Below, piece after piece: positions 9,725-19,616 of a stretch of DNA of 64,000 bases. The position numbers and the translations under genes were made by a program. The notes below the pieces were generated by a model, which was not told the origin of the DNA, ran no database searches, and saw nothing but the letters and a program-made list of their open reading frames with translations. The stretch spans positions 682,001-746,000 of the forward strand of contig LT629302.1 of the NCBI GenBank assembly GCA_900104375.1, read 5' to 3'. The DNA is from Flavobacteriaceae bacterium MAR_2010_188 (GTDB lineage: Bacteria > Bacteroidota > Bacteroidia > Flavobacteriales > Flavobacteriaceae). Numbering within the stretch: the stretch's first letter is position 1; each line of letters begins with the position of its first letter.

Positions 9725-10291
9725 ATGAAAAAAATTGTATTAATACTTGTATTTCTATCAGCATCGTTCATAATGTTTAATTGTGAAGCTGATGACACAG
9801 TGAACCCTTCAAACGAGGATGATATCGTTAGAGTTGAATATGATTGGCAAATGGTTGTCAATTCTGTAAACGCCATAAAATCAATAGATAGCGTGTACGT
9901 AGCTGCAATAGTTATGGGGGAAACAATTGAAACACCTTTATTTTCTAGTGAAGGGACGAAAAACCATCCGTTTGGATTAGTAGAAAAGGAAGATAGAGTT
10001 GTATTGAAGACCAACGACTATTCTACTTTTTGGGGAAATGAAGAAGAATGGAACCTTAGCTGGGAAAAAGACGCTGACAGTTTAAATATTGAAGGTTCGT
10101 CAACTATGCTTGCTCTATGTGGAGGTCATGAATGGAAACCGGGTTTTGCAAAATTCTCATTTAAAGGAGCACTAATTTCTGGTTCCGAGGAAGTCCCAAA
10201 ATATGCGGGCATATATTTATTGACAGAATCGACCTATAATTTTGAATGTATCAGGGTTTCTGGAGAAATGGAAGTAGACAAAATAAGATAA
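9725..10291 (+). CDS. Hypothetical lipoprotein downstream of the haloperoxidase-like gene
   Basis: 188 residues; signal sequence with lipobox IMFNCEADD, then an acidic, beta-rich domain without a family I recognise. Two Cys are present in the C-terminal half (LALCGGHEW and NFECIRV). It starts 50 bp after the haloperoxidase-like gene, with a strong terminator about 100 bp behind it, so the two probably form one transcript. Confidence 0.7.
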   Translation: MKKIVLILVFLSASFIMFNCEADDTVNPSNEDDIVRVEYDWQMVVNSVNAIKSIDSVYVAAIVMGETIETPLFSSEGTKNHPFGLVEKEDRVVLKTNDYSTFWGNEEEWNLSWEKDADSLNIEGSSTMLALCGGHEWKPGFAKFSFKGALISGSEEVPKYAGIYLLTESTYNFECIRVSGEMEVDKIR

Positions 10292-10395
10292 TCTTCAGTT
10301 TGATGCAATGGAAGGATTTCGAAAGAAATCCATTATATAATCTTAAATAACTTTTATGCTTATGATTATTTTAAATTGATTTGAAAAAAAAACCT

Positions 10396-10433
10396 AAAAC
10401 CTGTAAATTAGATATTTACAGGTTTTATTTTTT
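10396..10433. terminator. Rho-independent terminator, usable in both directions
   Basis: Perfect 13-bp inverted repeat (10396-10408 with 10414-10426), 5-nt loop, followed by a T run on the plus strand and preceded by an A run. It lies between convergent genes: the plus-strand lipoprotein ending at 10291 and the minus-strand T9SS protein ending at 10558. Confidence 0.85.
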
Positions 10434-10557
10434 CCGATTTTTTGTTTTGTAAATATTTCTAAATGACTTGTTGTAATAAAATGGAGATTCAATAGATCAT
10501 TAAAAATATAGTCCTAGTTTGTTAATAGTTGAGCTCCATTAAATTCATGATTAGGTC

Positions 10558-12000
10558 TTATTTCACGATTACCTTTTTCACAGTTCTTCCTTTATTGGTC
10601 GTTATTTCCGCAAAATAGGTTCCTTGGCTGAGTGACGACACGTCTATAGTGGAGGATGTTGTTGATAGTAAGGTCTGTCCCAATAAATTGGAAATGGCTA
10701 CTTTCTTTAATTCTATTGATTTTGGCAATAATGTCTCTACAACGTCAGAAGTTGGATTAGGATAAATTTTGACTTGTGAGATGTTATCTTCAATTAATCC
10801 TAAAGTACTATCGTTATCCTCCTGACCTACAATGCCATCAATACTATATACTCTTACCAATCCTTTGTATAATCCTTGTGCTTCATACCCCTCGCCCACA
10901 TAAGTCATGCCACTAAGAAAGCTCCCAACAGCCAGAGCGGATCCATCAGCTGATAAACTTACATTATCACCATATCCTGAGCTTTCTATCTGGTCTATGG
11001 TATTGCCAGCCTGAACCCATTCACTCTCTAAATATTCATAGATTCTATATTTTGCCTCATAATCACCACCCTCAGTTGAGTATGCCCCAACCACAATAAT
11101 ATCCCCATTATCTGAAATGGCTATATCACCATTATATTGGTAACCTCCAATGCTAGGAAATTGTTGACCCTTTTGAACCCAATTTCCTCCAGAGTACTCA
11201 TAAAAAATGGTAGTATCAGAGGCTAGTCCTACGACTGAACCATCTGGAGACATACTGACTTTTCTAACCCATACTGGATAAGAAATCACATCTCCCAAAA
11301 GATTCCAACGTCCTTCTTGATACTTGTAAATCTCTAAGATACTCTCTCCCAAATAAAGACTGCCAAGAAGCCTATCAGTTGCACGCTCCCCAGACACCAA
11401 TAAGATGTCACCATTTTTAGAGAGGGTTCCATAGTCTAAACCATGGTCACTATCCCAGATTAAATCCTCTCCCAACTGTGTCCATATCCCATCCTCATGT
11501 TTATAAACACTTGTCACATATTTAGTGTCATTTGGATCTCCCGTTGTACTTATCTGGATAAAAGATATTGACAAAATATCTCCATTAGACGAAAGGTTTA
11601 TATTGGATGGATTATAACCTTGCCTTTCAATATTACCTTTAGATATCCATTGTCCTGAATTATATGAATATACCTGGACAATCTGCTCGTTGATAGTAGC
11701 AAATGTTGTCCCCTCCTCTGAGAGGGTGATACGAATCACATCTGGAGCACCAAAATCCAGACCTAAGGCATCCTCACCATATTTTACCCACTCGCCATCC
11801 TTGTATTCCAAAATATGTACTTGTCGTTGATCCCAATTATTTGAGAGTATAGCAAGGATTTTACCATCTCCTGAGAGAATTGTGTAATACCCTAAACCTT
11901 CATTTTCCTCACCAACTATATCCTCCCCAATCTGAACTTGGGAAAATGCAGGTGATAGAATAAAAAATAAACTAAGGATTAAAAGTAAAGGTTGTTTCAT
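10558..12000 (-). CDS. T9SS-sorted surface protein with WD/YVTN-like propeller repeats
   Basis: 480 residues. Sec signal peptide (MKQPLLLILSLFF...AFSQ), then about seven repeats of 45-60 residues alternating an ILSGDGKILAI / LSADGSALAV-like strand pair with an EYxDGEWVQxGxxI-like strand, as in a beta-propeller. The C-terminal module begins IYPNPTSDVVE and ends GTYFAEITTNKGRTVKKVIVK, a typical T9SS type A sorting domain. It is expected to be secreted across the outer membrane and surface-attached. Ligand or function unknown. Confidence 0.82.
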   Translation of the reverse strand: MKQPLLLILSLFFILSPAFSQVQIGEDIVGEENEGLGYYTILSGDGKILAILSNNWDQRQVHILEYKDGEWVKYGEDALGLDFGAPDVIRITLSEEGTTFATINEQIVQVYSYNSGQWISKGNIERQGYNPSNINLSSNGDILSISFIQISTTGDPNDTKYVTSVYKHEDGIWTQLGEDLIWDSDHGLDYGTLSKNGDILLVSGERATDRLLGSLYLGESILEIYKYQEGRWNLLGDVISYPVWVRKVSMSPDGSVVGLASDTTIFYEYSGGNWVQKGQQFPSIGGYQYNGDIAISDNGDIIVVGAYSTEGGDYEAKYRIYEYLESEWVQAGNTIDQIESSGYGDNVSLSADGSALAVGSFLSGMTYVGEGYEAQGLYKGLVRVYSIDGIVGQEDNDSTLGLIEDNISQVKIYPNPTSDVVETLLPKSIELKKVAISNLLGQTLLSTTSSTIDVSSLSQGTYFAEITTNKGRTVKKVIVK

Positions 12001-12182
12001 AATAACTGAATTTAGGGGGCTTAGGTGATTGTAGGTATAAACATACGAAAATACTTTATATCCTTGGTAATTTTCTCAAATACAAATAATTACCCACAGT
12101 AACTACTCCTAGAGTGATATGGGTTTATAGATGCCAGAATTATAAACAGAAACAAATTATATTATCCTCAATACCTGTTTAG

Positions 12183-12395
12183 AAGGATTACTTGATACGC
12201 TCGTGAGCCCATAAGAGAGTTCAATACATCTTTAAAAGCTTCGGGCTGCGCGCCCTCAACCTTTTTTCATTTTTGTTCGCCTTCAATTTCGATTTCAGTT
12301 TCGATTTCAGTTTCAATTTCAACTTCAAACAGGATTACTCGCAATCCCTCGTGAGCCCAGAAGAGAATACCATACACCAGTAAAAGCTACAGACT
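12183..12395. repeat. Two diverged copies of the GGATTACTCG repeat family
   Basis: Two units (starting near 12184 and 12332) contain the words of the large array at 18.47-19.54 kb: GGATTACT, CTCGTGAGCCCA, TTCAATACAT, AAAAGCTTCGGGCTGCGC and a TTTCAGTTTCAATTTC tract. The segment also shares TTTTTTCATTTTTGTTCGCC with 19517-19537, so the two loci belong to one repeat family. Confidence 0.8.
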
Positions 12396-12459
12396 ACTCT
12401 CTGACAAGTATTATGAAACCTTCAATTGCTCATAAAATCGAGAACAGGATTTGATAATG

Positions 12460-15400
12460 TTATTTTGTTGGAATAAAAATCTCAAAAGTCGCTCCCTGGT
12501 TCGGTGCACCTTTTGCGGTTATGATGCCATTGTGATTTTCAACAATTTTTTTAACGATAGAGAGCCCGATTCCTGTTCCGTTATACACATTTTGACCGTG
12601 TAAGCGTTGGAATACTTCAAAGATCTTTTCATTATATTGTTCTTCAAAACCAATACCATTGTCAGCTACGGTGATATGGCAATATTTAATTTGAGGTGAG
12701 AGTTTTTCATTATCGAATTTTATGCCTTTGCCAATCTCGCTTTTTATTCGGATCGTAGGTGGATTGTTTGGTTTAGAAAATTTTAGGGAATTACTTAAAA
12801 GATTGTGCATAAGTTGGCGAAACTGAAAAGGGATAATTTCCGCACTACTTAAGTTCTCTGCATCAATATTGGCTTGCTTCTCTATAATCTCTTCCGATAA
12901 TTCTTCTTCTACTTGGCTAACAATTTTATTAAGGTCGGTGGTTTCAAACTTCCGATCTAACGTTTCAGTGCGCGAGTATGCAAGTAAATCTTGAATAAGC
13001 GTTTGCATTCTTCTTGCGGAAGCCTGGATTCTATTAAACATAATCTTGCCATCTGTTGATAACTTATTCCCTTCAGTATCTGTAAGGAGAGCGGTAAAGA
13101 TTTGGATCTTTCGCAGAGGTTCCTGTAAATCATGACTTGAAATATAGGCAAAGGACTCAAGTTCCTTGTTCATTTTTTCAAGCTTTTCATTTTGATTTTT
13201 AAGCAAGGCCTCCGCTTTTTTTCTTTCGGTAATATCTTGGTAAGATGTTACTGTATAAATTTCGGCGCCAATTTTTAATACATCAAATGAAATAATGGCC
13301 GGAAAAGTTTCACCATTTTTTTTGGTATAAAGTATTTCAAAGTCCTTCATTATTTCCGATCGTTTTAACCTTACTAAAAGGTCTTCCGTTTCTTCAACAG
13401 ATAAAGCCTGTACTTCGGCAAGTGTTCGGTTTTCATGAAGATTCTTGAATATTAAATCAATCACTCTTAAGTATTCCTCCGGATCAATCAAATTCAATTC
13501 TTGGGAAGTACGCCCAATAATTTCTTCTTTAGTGTAACCAAATACAGTGCAAAAAAGATTGTTGGCATATTTTATTTTATTTGTTTTAATTTCTGCGAGT
13601 GACATCGGGACAGGATTGCTATCGAAAATTTTATAAAAACGCTCTTCGCTAATTTTAAGTTCTTCTTCATATTTTTTCTGATCGGTTACATCCTGGGCGG
13701 TTCCAGACATTCGAATCACATTTCCTTCCCCATCGGTAAATACCTTTCCAGTAGCACTTAAAGTCCGAACTTTTCCGTCAGCACCTTTTGTTCTATGGAA
13801 AAATCTGTATGGCTGGTGGTCCTGAAATGCTTGTTGAACTATAGAGTCTACGTATGCTGTATCATCGGGATGAATATACTTGAGATAACTCTCATATCCA
13901 GCTTTGAATTCTTGCGGAACGAGCCCGAAAATCCTATAGAGTTCATCGGACCATTCAAAACGATTGGTTATCGTATCCCATTCCCAGCTACCCATTTGAG
14001 CTAGTTGTTGGGCTTCTATAAGTTGATTTGTTTTGTTCTGTATTGTTTCCTCAGCCCTTTTGCGGATTGAAATATCACGTATAAATCCAATAAAAATATA
14101 GCTATCGTTTACTTTGGATGTTGATATTTTCAGTTCGACTGGAAACTCATTGCCATTTTTGTTAATTGCCGATAACTCAATTGGTTTATTTATTACAGGT
14201 CCATCACCGGTAGCTAGAAAATGTTTCATTCCTTGCTCATGCTGCTCACGATACCTCTTGGGAATGATGGTCTCAGTGAGCGTCTTACCAATAGCCTCAC
14301 TTTCATTCCAACCGAAAATAGCTTCTGATTCCACATTCCAACTTTTGATAACTCCTTCTTCATCAATAGAAATAACGGCATCTGGTGCATGTTGCAGGAT
14401 GGCCTTCATTCGTTTATCACTTTGTTTAAATTTCTCGCCTAAGGTTTCATAAAGTTCTATATGTTCATGGATTTCCGTTTTGGAACCAATCCACATTTTT
14501 GGTCTGCCTTGATCATCCTTAACAGCGGTGGCACGTATAAGATGCCATAAATAGTTGCCATCTTTGCGCAGAAGACGATTTTCATTTTCAAAGTCCTGAC
14601 CGGTATTGAGGGAGTGGACCCATTTTTGTTTTGTTTTGGACCAGTCTTCAGGATGAATAATTTTTTTCCATCCCCAATCTTTTAATTCATCAAAGGTCAA
14701 TCCGGTATAATCAAGCATTACTTGATTAAAATAATTTCTGTTTCCGAGTGCATCAGCAGTCCACACTTTTTGTGGCATACGATCTGCCATTTGTCGAAAT
14801 TGTTCTTCGGCTTCTTTTTGCAGACTTATGTCAGTGTTAGTGCCGATCCATCGGATTATTTTCCCTTCTTCATCTGTGACGGGATGACCACGGGTGAGGA
14901 ACCACCTGTACTCACCGTCATGCCTTCGCAAGGGGAAGGTAAGTTCAAAAGGTTCGTTGATGAGCCATGCTCTCTTAACAAATTCCATGACCCGGTCAAT
15001 ATGGTCCGGATGGTGTACTTTTTGCCAGCCCCAGCCTTTCATATCTTCCACTTTAAGCCCCGTGTATTCTAACCATCTTTTGTTATACCAATAAATCGAT
15101 CCTTCGCCATCGGCTAGCCAAGCAAGATTTTCCATATTATCTGCGAGTGTACTGAATTGTTCTTCGCTCTTCTTTAATTCTTCTTGGGCATTTTTAATCT
15201 CAGAAATATCACGGGTAGTTCCGGCAATTGCTTCCACTTCATTTTTATCATTTATTATCGGTGCAAAAATGTAATCGTATATGCGCATGCCCAAGTTTGC
15301 ATGAGGAAACGATACTTCGCCCCGAATAGGCTTTCTAGTGGCGATTACGTGGTCGATTTCCCGCTCATGCATTTCGGCATGCCAGGTTTCGTATCCAATT

Positions 15401-16443
15401 TCTAACATACTCTTACCGATAGAATCCTCCCAGGAGCGCCCCCACGTTTTTAGCAATGCTTCGTTAACATAGGTAAAGCGGTAGTTTAGGTCAAATACAT
15501 AAATAAGATCGGGGGTGTTTTGGGTTATTGTCTCGTAAAGCCGCTTCCTTTCTTCAATATTTTTTCTCGCTTCTACTTTTTCTGTTACTTCGGTCGCTGT
15601 TGCTATGATACCTGAGATTTTTCCATCTTCCTCTTTTAACGGATAATAGAGAAAGTCGAAATAGAACACCTCTTGCTTTCCGAATCGATTCAATGGTATC
15701 GGAACTTCGTTTCCATGGTAAGGCAGGCCCGTATTAAATACGTCCTCCAGTAAAGCATTTACAGATTCTTTTACTTCGGGTAAGGTGGCATAAAGTGGCT
15801 TGCCAACAAATTCATCTTGTGTTTTATTGATTAATTTGAGGTAAGCATCATTCGCCATTTCTACCATATATTCAGATCCACGCAATATGGTTATGCCCAC
15901 GGGAGCCTGTTTCATGGTATTGCGGAAATTCTTATTACTTTCCCTTAAAACTTCCTCTGCCTTCTTTTTATAGGTGGTTTCTATAACAGTCACTAAAACT
16001 CCACCTACTTTCCCATCATCCTGCCTAATAGGGCTGTAAGAAAAATCAAAATAACAGTCTTCCACAAACCCATTTCTATTTAACTGTAACAGAAACTCGG
16101 GAAAACCTACTGATTTTCCATTCATCACTCCGTCGAAAATGGTTTCTAGTGTGCCCCATACTTCAGAAAATGTATCAGGGGCGCTTATGCCTAAGGCGTG
16201 CGGATGCTTGGTAGAACCATGGATGGGACGATATCCGTCGTTGTAAAGCTGAGTGTATTCTGAACCCCAGGCGATATACATACCAAAGGGATTTTCGAGC
16301 ATAACCCCAACCATGGTGCGCAGACTATGAGGCCAGTTTGAAGGATCTCCGATAGGAGTTTTGCTCCAATCTTTTGCTCTTATTAATTGTCCCATCTCGC
16401 CCCCGCCTTGGAGAAAATAATGGTCTTTATTTTTTTTGCTCAT
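12460..16443 (-). CDS. Soluble multi-PAS sensor histidine kinase
   Basis: 1,327 residues with no signal peptide or membrane segment. I count eight consecutive PAS/PAC modules of 115-135 residues (about residues 20-1085), each ending in a PAC-type GTxxDIT/TEVT motif. They are followed by a HisKA domain with ELESFAYISSHDLQEPLRKI (phospho-His around 1115) and an HATPase domain with the N box FRQLMHNLLSNSLKFS, DNGIGF and GTGIGLSIVKKIVENHNG. No receiver domain is attached and no regulator lies nearby, so its partner is elsewhere. The first PAS has the Bacteroidetes-type start MGQLIRAKDWSKTPIG. Stacked PAS domains point to cytoplasmic redox, light or ligand sensing, but I cannot name the signal. 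Confidence 0.92.
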   Translation of the reverse strand: MSKKNKDHYFLQGGGEMGQLIRAKDWSKTPIGDPSNWPHSLRTMVGVMLENPFGMYIAWGSEYTQLYNDGYRPIHGSTKHPHALGISAPDTFSEVWGTLETIFDGVMNGKSVGFPEFLLQLNRNGFVEDCYFDFSYSPIRQDDGKVGGVLVTVIETTYKKKAEEVLRESNKNFRNTMKQAPVGITILRGSEYMVEMANDAYLKLINKTQDEFVGKPLYATLPEVKESVNALLEDVFNTGLPYHGNEVPIPLNRFGKQEVFYFDFLYYPLKEEDGKISGIIATATEVTEKVEARKNIEERKRLYETITQNTPDLIYVFDLNYRFTYVNEALLKTWGRSWEDSIGKSMLEIGYETWHAEMHEREIDHVIATRKPIRGEVSFPHANLGMRIYDYIFAPIINDKNEVEAIAGTTRDISEIKNAQEELKKSEEQFSTLADNMENLAWLADGEGSIYWYNKRWLEYTGLKVEDMKGWGWQKVHHPDHIDRVMEFVKRAWLINEPFELTFPLRRHDGEYRWFLTRGHPVTDEEGKIIRWIGTNTDISLQKEAEEQFRQMADRMPQKVWTADALGNRNYFNQVMLDYTGLTFDELKDWGWKKIIHPEDWSKTKQKWVHSLNTGQDFENENRLLRKDGNYLWHLIRATAVKDDQGRPKMWIGSKTEIHEHIELYETLGEKFKQSDKRMKAILQHAPDAVISIDEEGVIKSWNVESEAIFGWNESEAIGKTLTETIIPKRYREQHEQGMKHFLATGDGPVINKPIELSAINKNGNEFPVELKISTSKVNDSYIFIGFIRDISIRKRAEETIQNKTNQLIEAQQLAQMGSWEWDTITNRFEWSDELYRIFGLVPQEFKAGYESYLKYIHPDDTAYVDSIVQQAFQDHQPYRFFHRTKGADGKVRTLSATGKVFTDGEGNVIRMSGTAQDVTDQKKYEEELKISEERFYKIFDSNPVPMSLAEIKTNKIKYANNLFCTVFGYTKEEIIGRTSQELNLIDPEEYLRVIDLIFKNLHENRTLAEVQALSVEETEDLLVRLKRSEIMKDFEILYTKKNGETFPAIISFDVLKIGAEIYTVTSYQDITERKKAEALLKNQNEKLEKMNKELESFAYISSHDLQEPLRKIQIFTALLTDTEGNKLSTDGKIMFNRIQASARRMQTLIQDLLAYSRTETLDRKFETTDLNKIVSQVEEELSEEIIEKQANIDAENLSSAEIIPFQFRQLMHNLLSNSLKFSKPNNPPTIRIKSEIGKGIKFDNEKLSPQIKYCHITVADNGIGFEEQYNEKIFEVFQRLHGQNVYNGTGIGLSIVKKIVENHNGIITAKGAPNQGATFEIFIPTK

Positions 16444-17093
16444 TTAAATATCTGATTTCATTGAAGTCTTAATTCAAATCCTTTAGATTGGTTAAGTTAA
16501 AGCTTTGTTTTTGTGAACGATATTCCATTGATGTCTAGAAATGATCCTATTTTTAAGTATTTAATACAGGCTAAAAAGTGGTTTATGCATTAATGTATAC
16601 TCCTCTTTTGTCATTCTCTTCGCTAAATTAATATTTTTTTATTGTGTCTTTTAGTACAGATTCTAATTTAGAAATTTAATTGAGGTGTTTCCTAAATAAA
16701 TTTTCGCAAGGTTATGACTCGTTTTTCGATTGCGCTTTATTATGAATAGGTGTGTCATCTATGTCATTGCATAGAATTGGTGACATAAATTCAAGTTTTT
16801 TTGTAAACTTATAGATTTTAATTGTTGGCCGGATTCTCGTAGATGCTTATTCAATTATCCAAAAGGAAGAGAAGTAATTTGGAATTTGAAATTAATAGCA
16901 TCCAATGGCCAAAGCACGGAAGTTTTGAGAATGTGGAATTAGGGAATAAATGCTAACAATTGATAATGAACTTACTCGATGATTCAAATTTGCAGTTAGG
17001 GTTTTTAAAAATCCGTACGCATTTAAAATGACCACAGAATCTCCTATTTGGTTTATGAAAAAACTTTCCTGAATTTTATAAATATAAAGAAAT
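16444..17093. other. Long intergenic region without a gene
   Basis: 650 bp, very AT-rich. Reading both strands I find only short interrupted frames. The region is the upstream sequence of the PAS kinase (right to left) and the 3' flank of the TSUP permease. No terminator, tRNA or clear repeat is visible. Confidence 0.5.
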
Positions 17094-17810
17094 CTAAAAA
17101 ATAAGAATCAGGGCTGAAATGCATAAAAGGATCATCAATAATTTTTTGAAGAGGTTTTCATTAATTTCCTTAAAAGTCCGTTTTCCTAAAAACTGAGCGA
17201 AAAGAAAAGCAGGAAACACCAACAGTGTCATTTTTAAGTGGCTAAAATTGAGTATCCCGCTAATTGCTAGTGCGGGCACCCGAGTTATGGTAACAAGACC
17301 TAAGACTCCTATCATTGTGGCCCTAAACGCTTTAATGTCTTTAACGGAATTTTCAACGCAAATAACATAAAGCGGACCTCCTGTAGAAAATATACCGGAA
17401 AAAAAACCGGCCATTACTCCCAGGCTAGTGACACCGCTTTTATTGAATTTTATCTTATTTTTCCCAAAATAAACATAACCCAGGTATAGCAAAATAAATA
17501 ATCCAAGGGCTTTTTTTAGGAATATGGGTTTTGAAAAAGTAAGGACCAGTATTCCTAAAACAACTCCTATAATCGATGCTGTGGCAAGCTTTAAAATCAT
17601 ACTCTTGTCGATATTTTCCCATTCTTTTTTAATTAAAAAAGCACTGGAAAACAGGTAGAAAATGGAAATGTAAGCAACTGCATCTGGTAGTTGCATTCCA
17701 AAAAGTAAGATAGGAAGAGCCATTAAGGATCCTGCAAAACCAATTACAGTTTGCACATAAAAACCCACAAATATTCCAACTGATAAGAGTACAAAAAGGT
17801 ATAGATCCAT
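17094..17810 (-). CDS. TSUP (TauE/SafE) family membrane permease
   Basis: 238 residues with about seven to eight hydrophobic helices. The two-fold repeat typical of TSUP proteins is seen in GFYVQTVIGFAGSLMALPILL (first half) and GVMAGFFSGIFSTGGPLYVI (second half). Such proteins export sulfite, sulfoacetate or other small anions; the substrate is not evident. It is transcribed away from an Lrp/AsnC regulator with 121 bp between starts, so regulation by that neighbour is likely by position. Confidence 0.85.
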   Translation of the reverse strand: MDLYLFVLLSVGIFVGFYVQTVIGFAGSLMALPILLFGMQLPDAVAYISIFYLFSSAFLIKKEWENIDKSMILKLATASIIGVVLGILVLTFSKPIFLKKALGLFILLYLGYVYFGKNKIKFNKSGVTSLGVMAGFFSGIFSTGGPLYVICVENSVKDIKAFRATMIGVLGLVTITRVPALAISGILNFSHLKMTLLVFPAFLFAQFLGKRTFKEINENLFKKLLMILLCISALILIF

Positions 17811-17904
17811 ATTTAAAAAACTATTTATCTCAAAATTAGAGATAAAAGTTTCAGATTTAAAATTGATTTAGCGGATAACCGAACCTATTTTCCTATAAAA
17901 GATT

Positions 17905-17912
17905 TATTTTTG
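17905..17912 (+). promoter_or_regulatory. Possible -7 box (TATTTTTG) of the Lrp/AsnC gene
   Basis: Matches the Bacteroidetes -7 consensus TAnnTTTG and sits 19 bp before the ATG at 17932. I do not find a TTG at the usual -33 spacing, so this is a weak call. Confidence 0.35.
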
Positions 17913-17931
17913 AGTAATAAACATCGAATCA

Positions 17932-18351
17932 ATGGTTAACGATATAGATATTCAAATAATCAACCAGCTTACGAAAAATTCAAGATCTTCATTTGCAGAA
18001 ATCGGAAGAAAAATAAGCCTTTCACCATCGTCGGTACGCGAACGTATTCAGAAATTAGAAGATTTGGGTGTAATTGAGGCTTACAGTGTAAGACTAAACC
18101 ATGCATTGATGGGAAATGGGTTGGATGTGTTTATTATGTTGAAAATATTTGACGGTAAGCTTAAACAAATTATATCAGAAATCACCACCTATCCAGAAGT
18201 TGAAGAAGTCTTTAGAATTACTGGTCCTTATAATATACATATGCGGGTAGTACTTCGCAATCAATTGCACTTGCAGCAGTTTATAGATAAGCTCATTAAA
18301 TATGGCAGTCCGACTACGCATCTCATACTTTCTGAACTTAAAAAAGTATAA
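17932..18351 (+). CDS. Lrp/AsnC-family transcriptional regulator
   Basis: 139 residues. N-terminal winged helix with DIDIQIINQLTKNSRSSFAEIGRKISLSPSSVRERIQKLEDLGVI-type layout, then a C-terminal RAM-like domain (about 70-139) that in this family binds amino acids and drives oligomerisation. Slightly shorter than usual (about 150). It is divergent from the TSUP permease and probably controls it and itself, which is inference from position. Confidence 0.88.
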   Translation: MVNDIDIQIINQLTKNSRSSFAEIGRKISLSPSSVRERIQKLEDLGVIEAYSVRLNHALMGNGLDVFIMLKIFDGKLKQIISEITTYPEVEEVFRITGPYNIHMRVVLRNQLHLQQFIDKLIKYGSPTTHLILSELKKV

Positions 18352-18469
18352 CCGGCTATTTTTAAACAATTTTGGGATATTTTAGATTGTGGTTTATTGT
18401 GACATTTAATTCTTGGTTAAGTGTTGGGGAGAAAGGAGGGGGGTTCACCTCCTTATTCCCCAGTGGGCG

Positions 18470-19540
18470 CCTAATTCATCATTAAAAGCTTCGGGCTTCG
18501 CCTTTAATTTTTCAATTCCAATTTCAAATTCAAATTCAAATTCAAATTCGGTTTCAAAAAGGATTACTCGCTATCGCTCGTGAGCCCAGAGGGGAATCCA
18601 ATACATCATTAAAAGCCTCGGGCTTCGCCTTTAGTCTTTCAATTCCAATTTCAAATTCAAATTCAAATTAAAATTCAGTTTCAGTTTCAAAAAGGATTAC
18701 TCGCTATCGCTCGTGAGCCCAGAGGGGAATCCAATACATCATTAAAAGCCTCGGGCTTCGCCTTTCGTCTTTCAATTCCAATTTCAAATTCAAATTCAAA
18801 TTCAGTTTCAGTTTCAAAAAGGATTACTCGCTATCGCTCGTGATGCCCAGAGGGGAATCCAATACATCATTAAAAGGTTCGGGCTGCGCCCTTAATCTTT
18901 CAATTCCAATTTCAAATTCAAATTCAAAAAGGATTACTCGCTCTCGCTCGTGATGCCCAGAGGGGAATCCAATACATCATTAAAAGCTTCGGGCTTCGCC
19001 TTTAGTCTTTCAATTCCAATTTCAAATTCAAATTCAAATTAAAATTCAGTTTCAGTTTCAAAAAGGATTACTCGCTCTCGCTCGTGAGCCCATAAGGGTA
19101 TCCAATACATCATTAAAAGCCTCGGGCTTCGCCCTTATTCTTTCAATTCCAATTTCAAATTCAAATTCAAATTCAGTTTCAATTTCAAAAAGGATTACTC
19201 GCTATCGCTCTTGAGCCCAGAGGGGAATCCAATACATCATTAGAAGCCTCGGGCTGCGCCCTTAATCTTTCAATTTCAATTTCAACTTCATATTCAATTT
19301 CAAAAAGGATTACTCGCTTTCGCTCGTGAGCCCAGAGGGGAATCCAATACATCATTAAAAGCTTCGGGCTTCGCCCTTATTCTTTCAATTACAATTTCAA
19401 ATTCAAATTCAAATTCAACTTCAGTTTCAGTTTCAAAAAGGATTACTCGCTCTCGCTCGTGAGCCCAGAGGGGAATCCAATACATCATTAAAAGCTTCGG
19501 GCTTCGCCCTAATTCTTTTTTCATTTTTGTTCGCCTTAAG
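18470..19540. repeat. Array of about eight 110-134 bp tandem repeats
   Basis: Eight copies of GGATTACTCGCTMTCGCTCG start at 18561, 18694, 18821, 18931, 19065, 19192, 19307 and 19440, spaced 133, 127, 110, 134, 127, 115 and 133 bp. Each unit then has CGTGAGCCCAGAGGGGAATC, CAATACATCATTAAAAGC, CTCGGGCTTCGCCC and a tract of TTCAAA/TTCAGT hexamers whose variable number explains the length differences. There are no unique spacers, so this is not a CRISPR array. A partial unit opens the array at about 18470. It ends about 70 bp from the tRNA-Ser island's left attachment site. Confidence 0.9.
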
Positions 19541-19566
19541 AGCGAGCTCTACGGCTACCTAAAATG

Positions 19567-19597
19567 AAAAAAGCTCCACCCGTTGGGTGAAGCTTTT
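19567..19597 (-). terminator. Displaced terminator of tRNA-Ser, outside the island's left end
   Basis: Inverted repeat (19569-19581 with 19585-19597, one mismatch, 3-nt loop) followed on the minus strand by a T-rich run. It lies directly next to the left copy of the tRNA 3'-end sequence (19604-19616). In the island-free chromosome it would follow the minus-strand tRNA-Ser directly. Confidence 0.75.
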
Positions 19598-19603
19598 AAT
19601 GAT

Positions 19604-19616
19604 GCGGAGAAAGAGG
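19604..19616. repeat. attL, left copy of the 13-bp attachment core
   Basis: GCGGAGAAAGAGG, identical and in the same orientation as the tRNA-Ser 3' end at 42660-42672. The similarity stops on both sides, as expected for recombination within the core. Confidence 0.8.

Noticed and set aside
9715-10014. 99-codon minus-strand ORF opposite the lipoprotein gene
   Set aside because: It is a Ser/Thr-rich shadow of the plus-strand lipoprotein, which has a proper signal peptide and lipobox.
19300-19524. Minus-strand ORF of 74 codons with an EFEFEF-like stretch in the repeat array
   Set aside because: It is simply the hexamer tail and head of two repeat units read in one frame; other units have stops or frame changes, and no start signal is evident.
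18470-19540. CRISPR array
   Set aside because: The repeating part covers the entire unit with no unique spacers, units vary in length by hexamer number, and no cas genes are in view.
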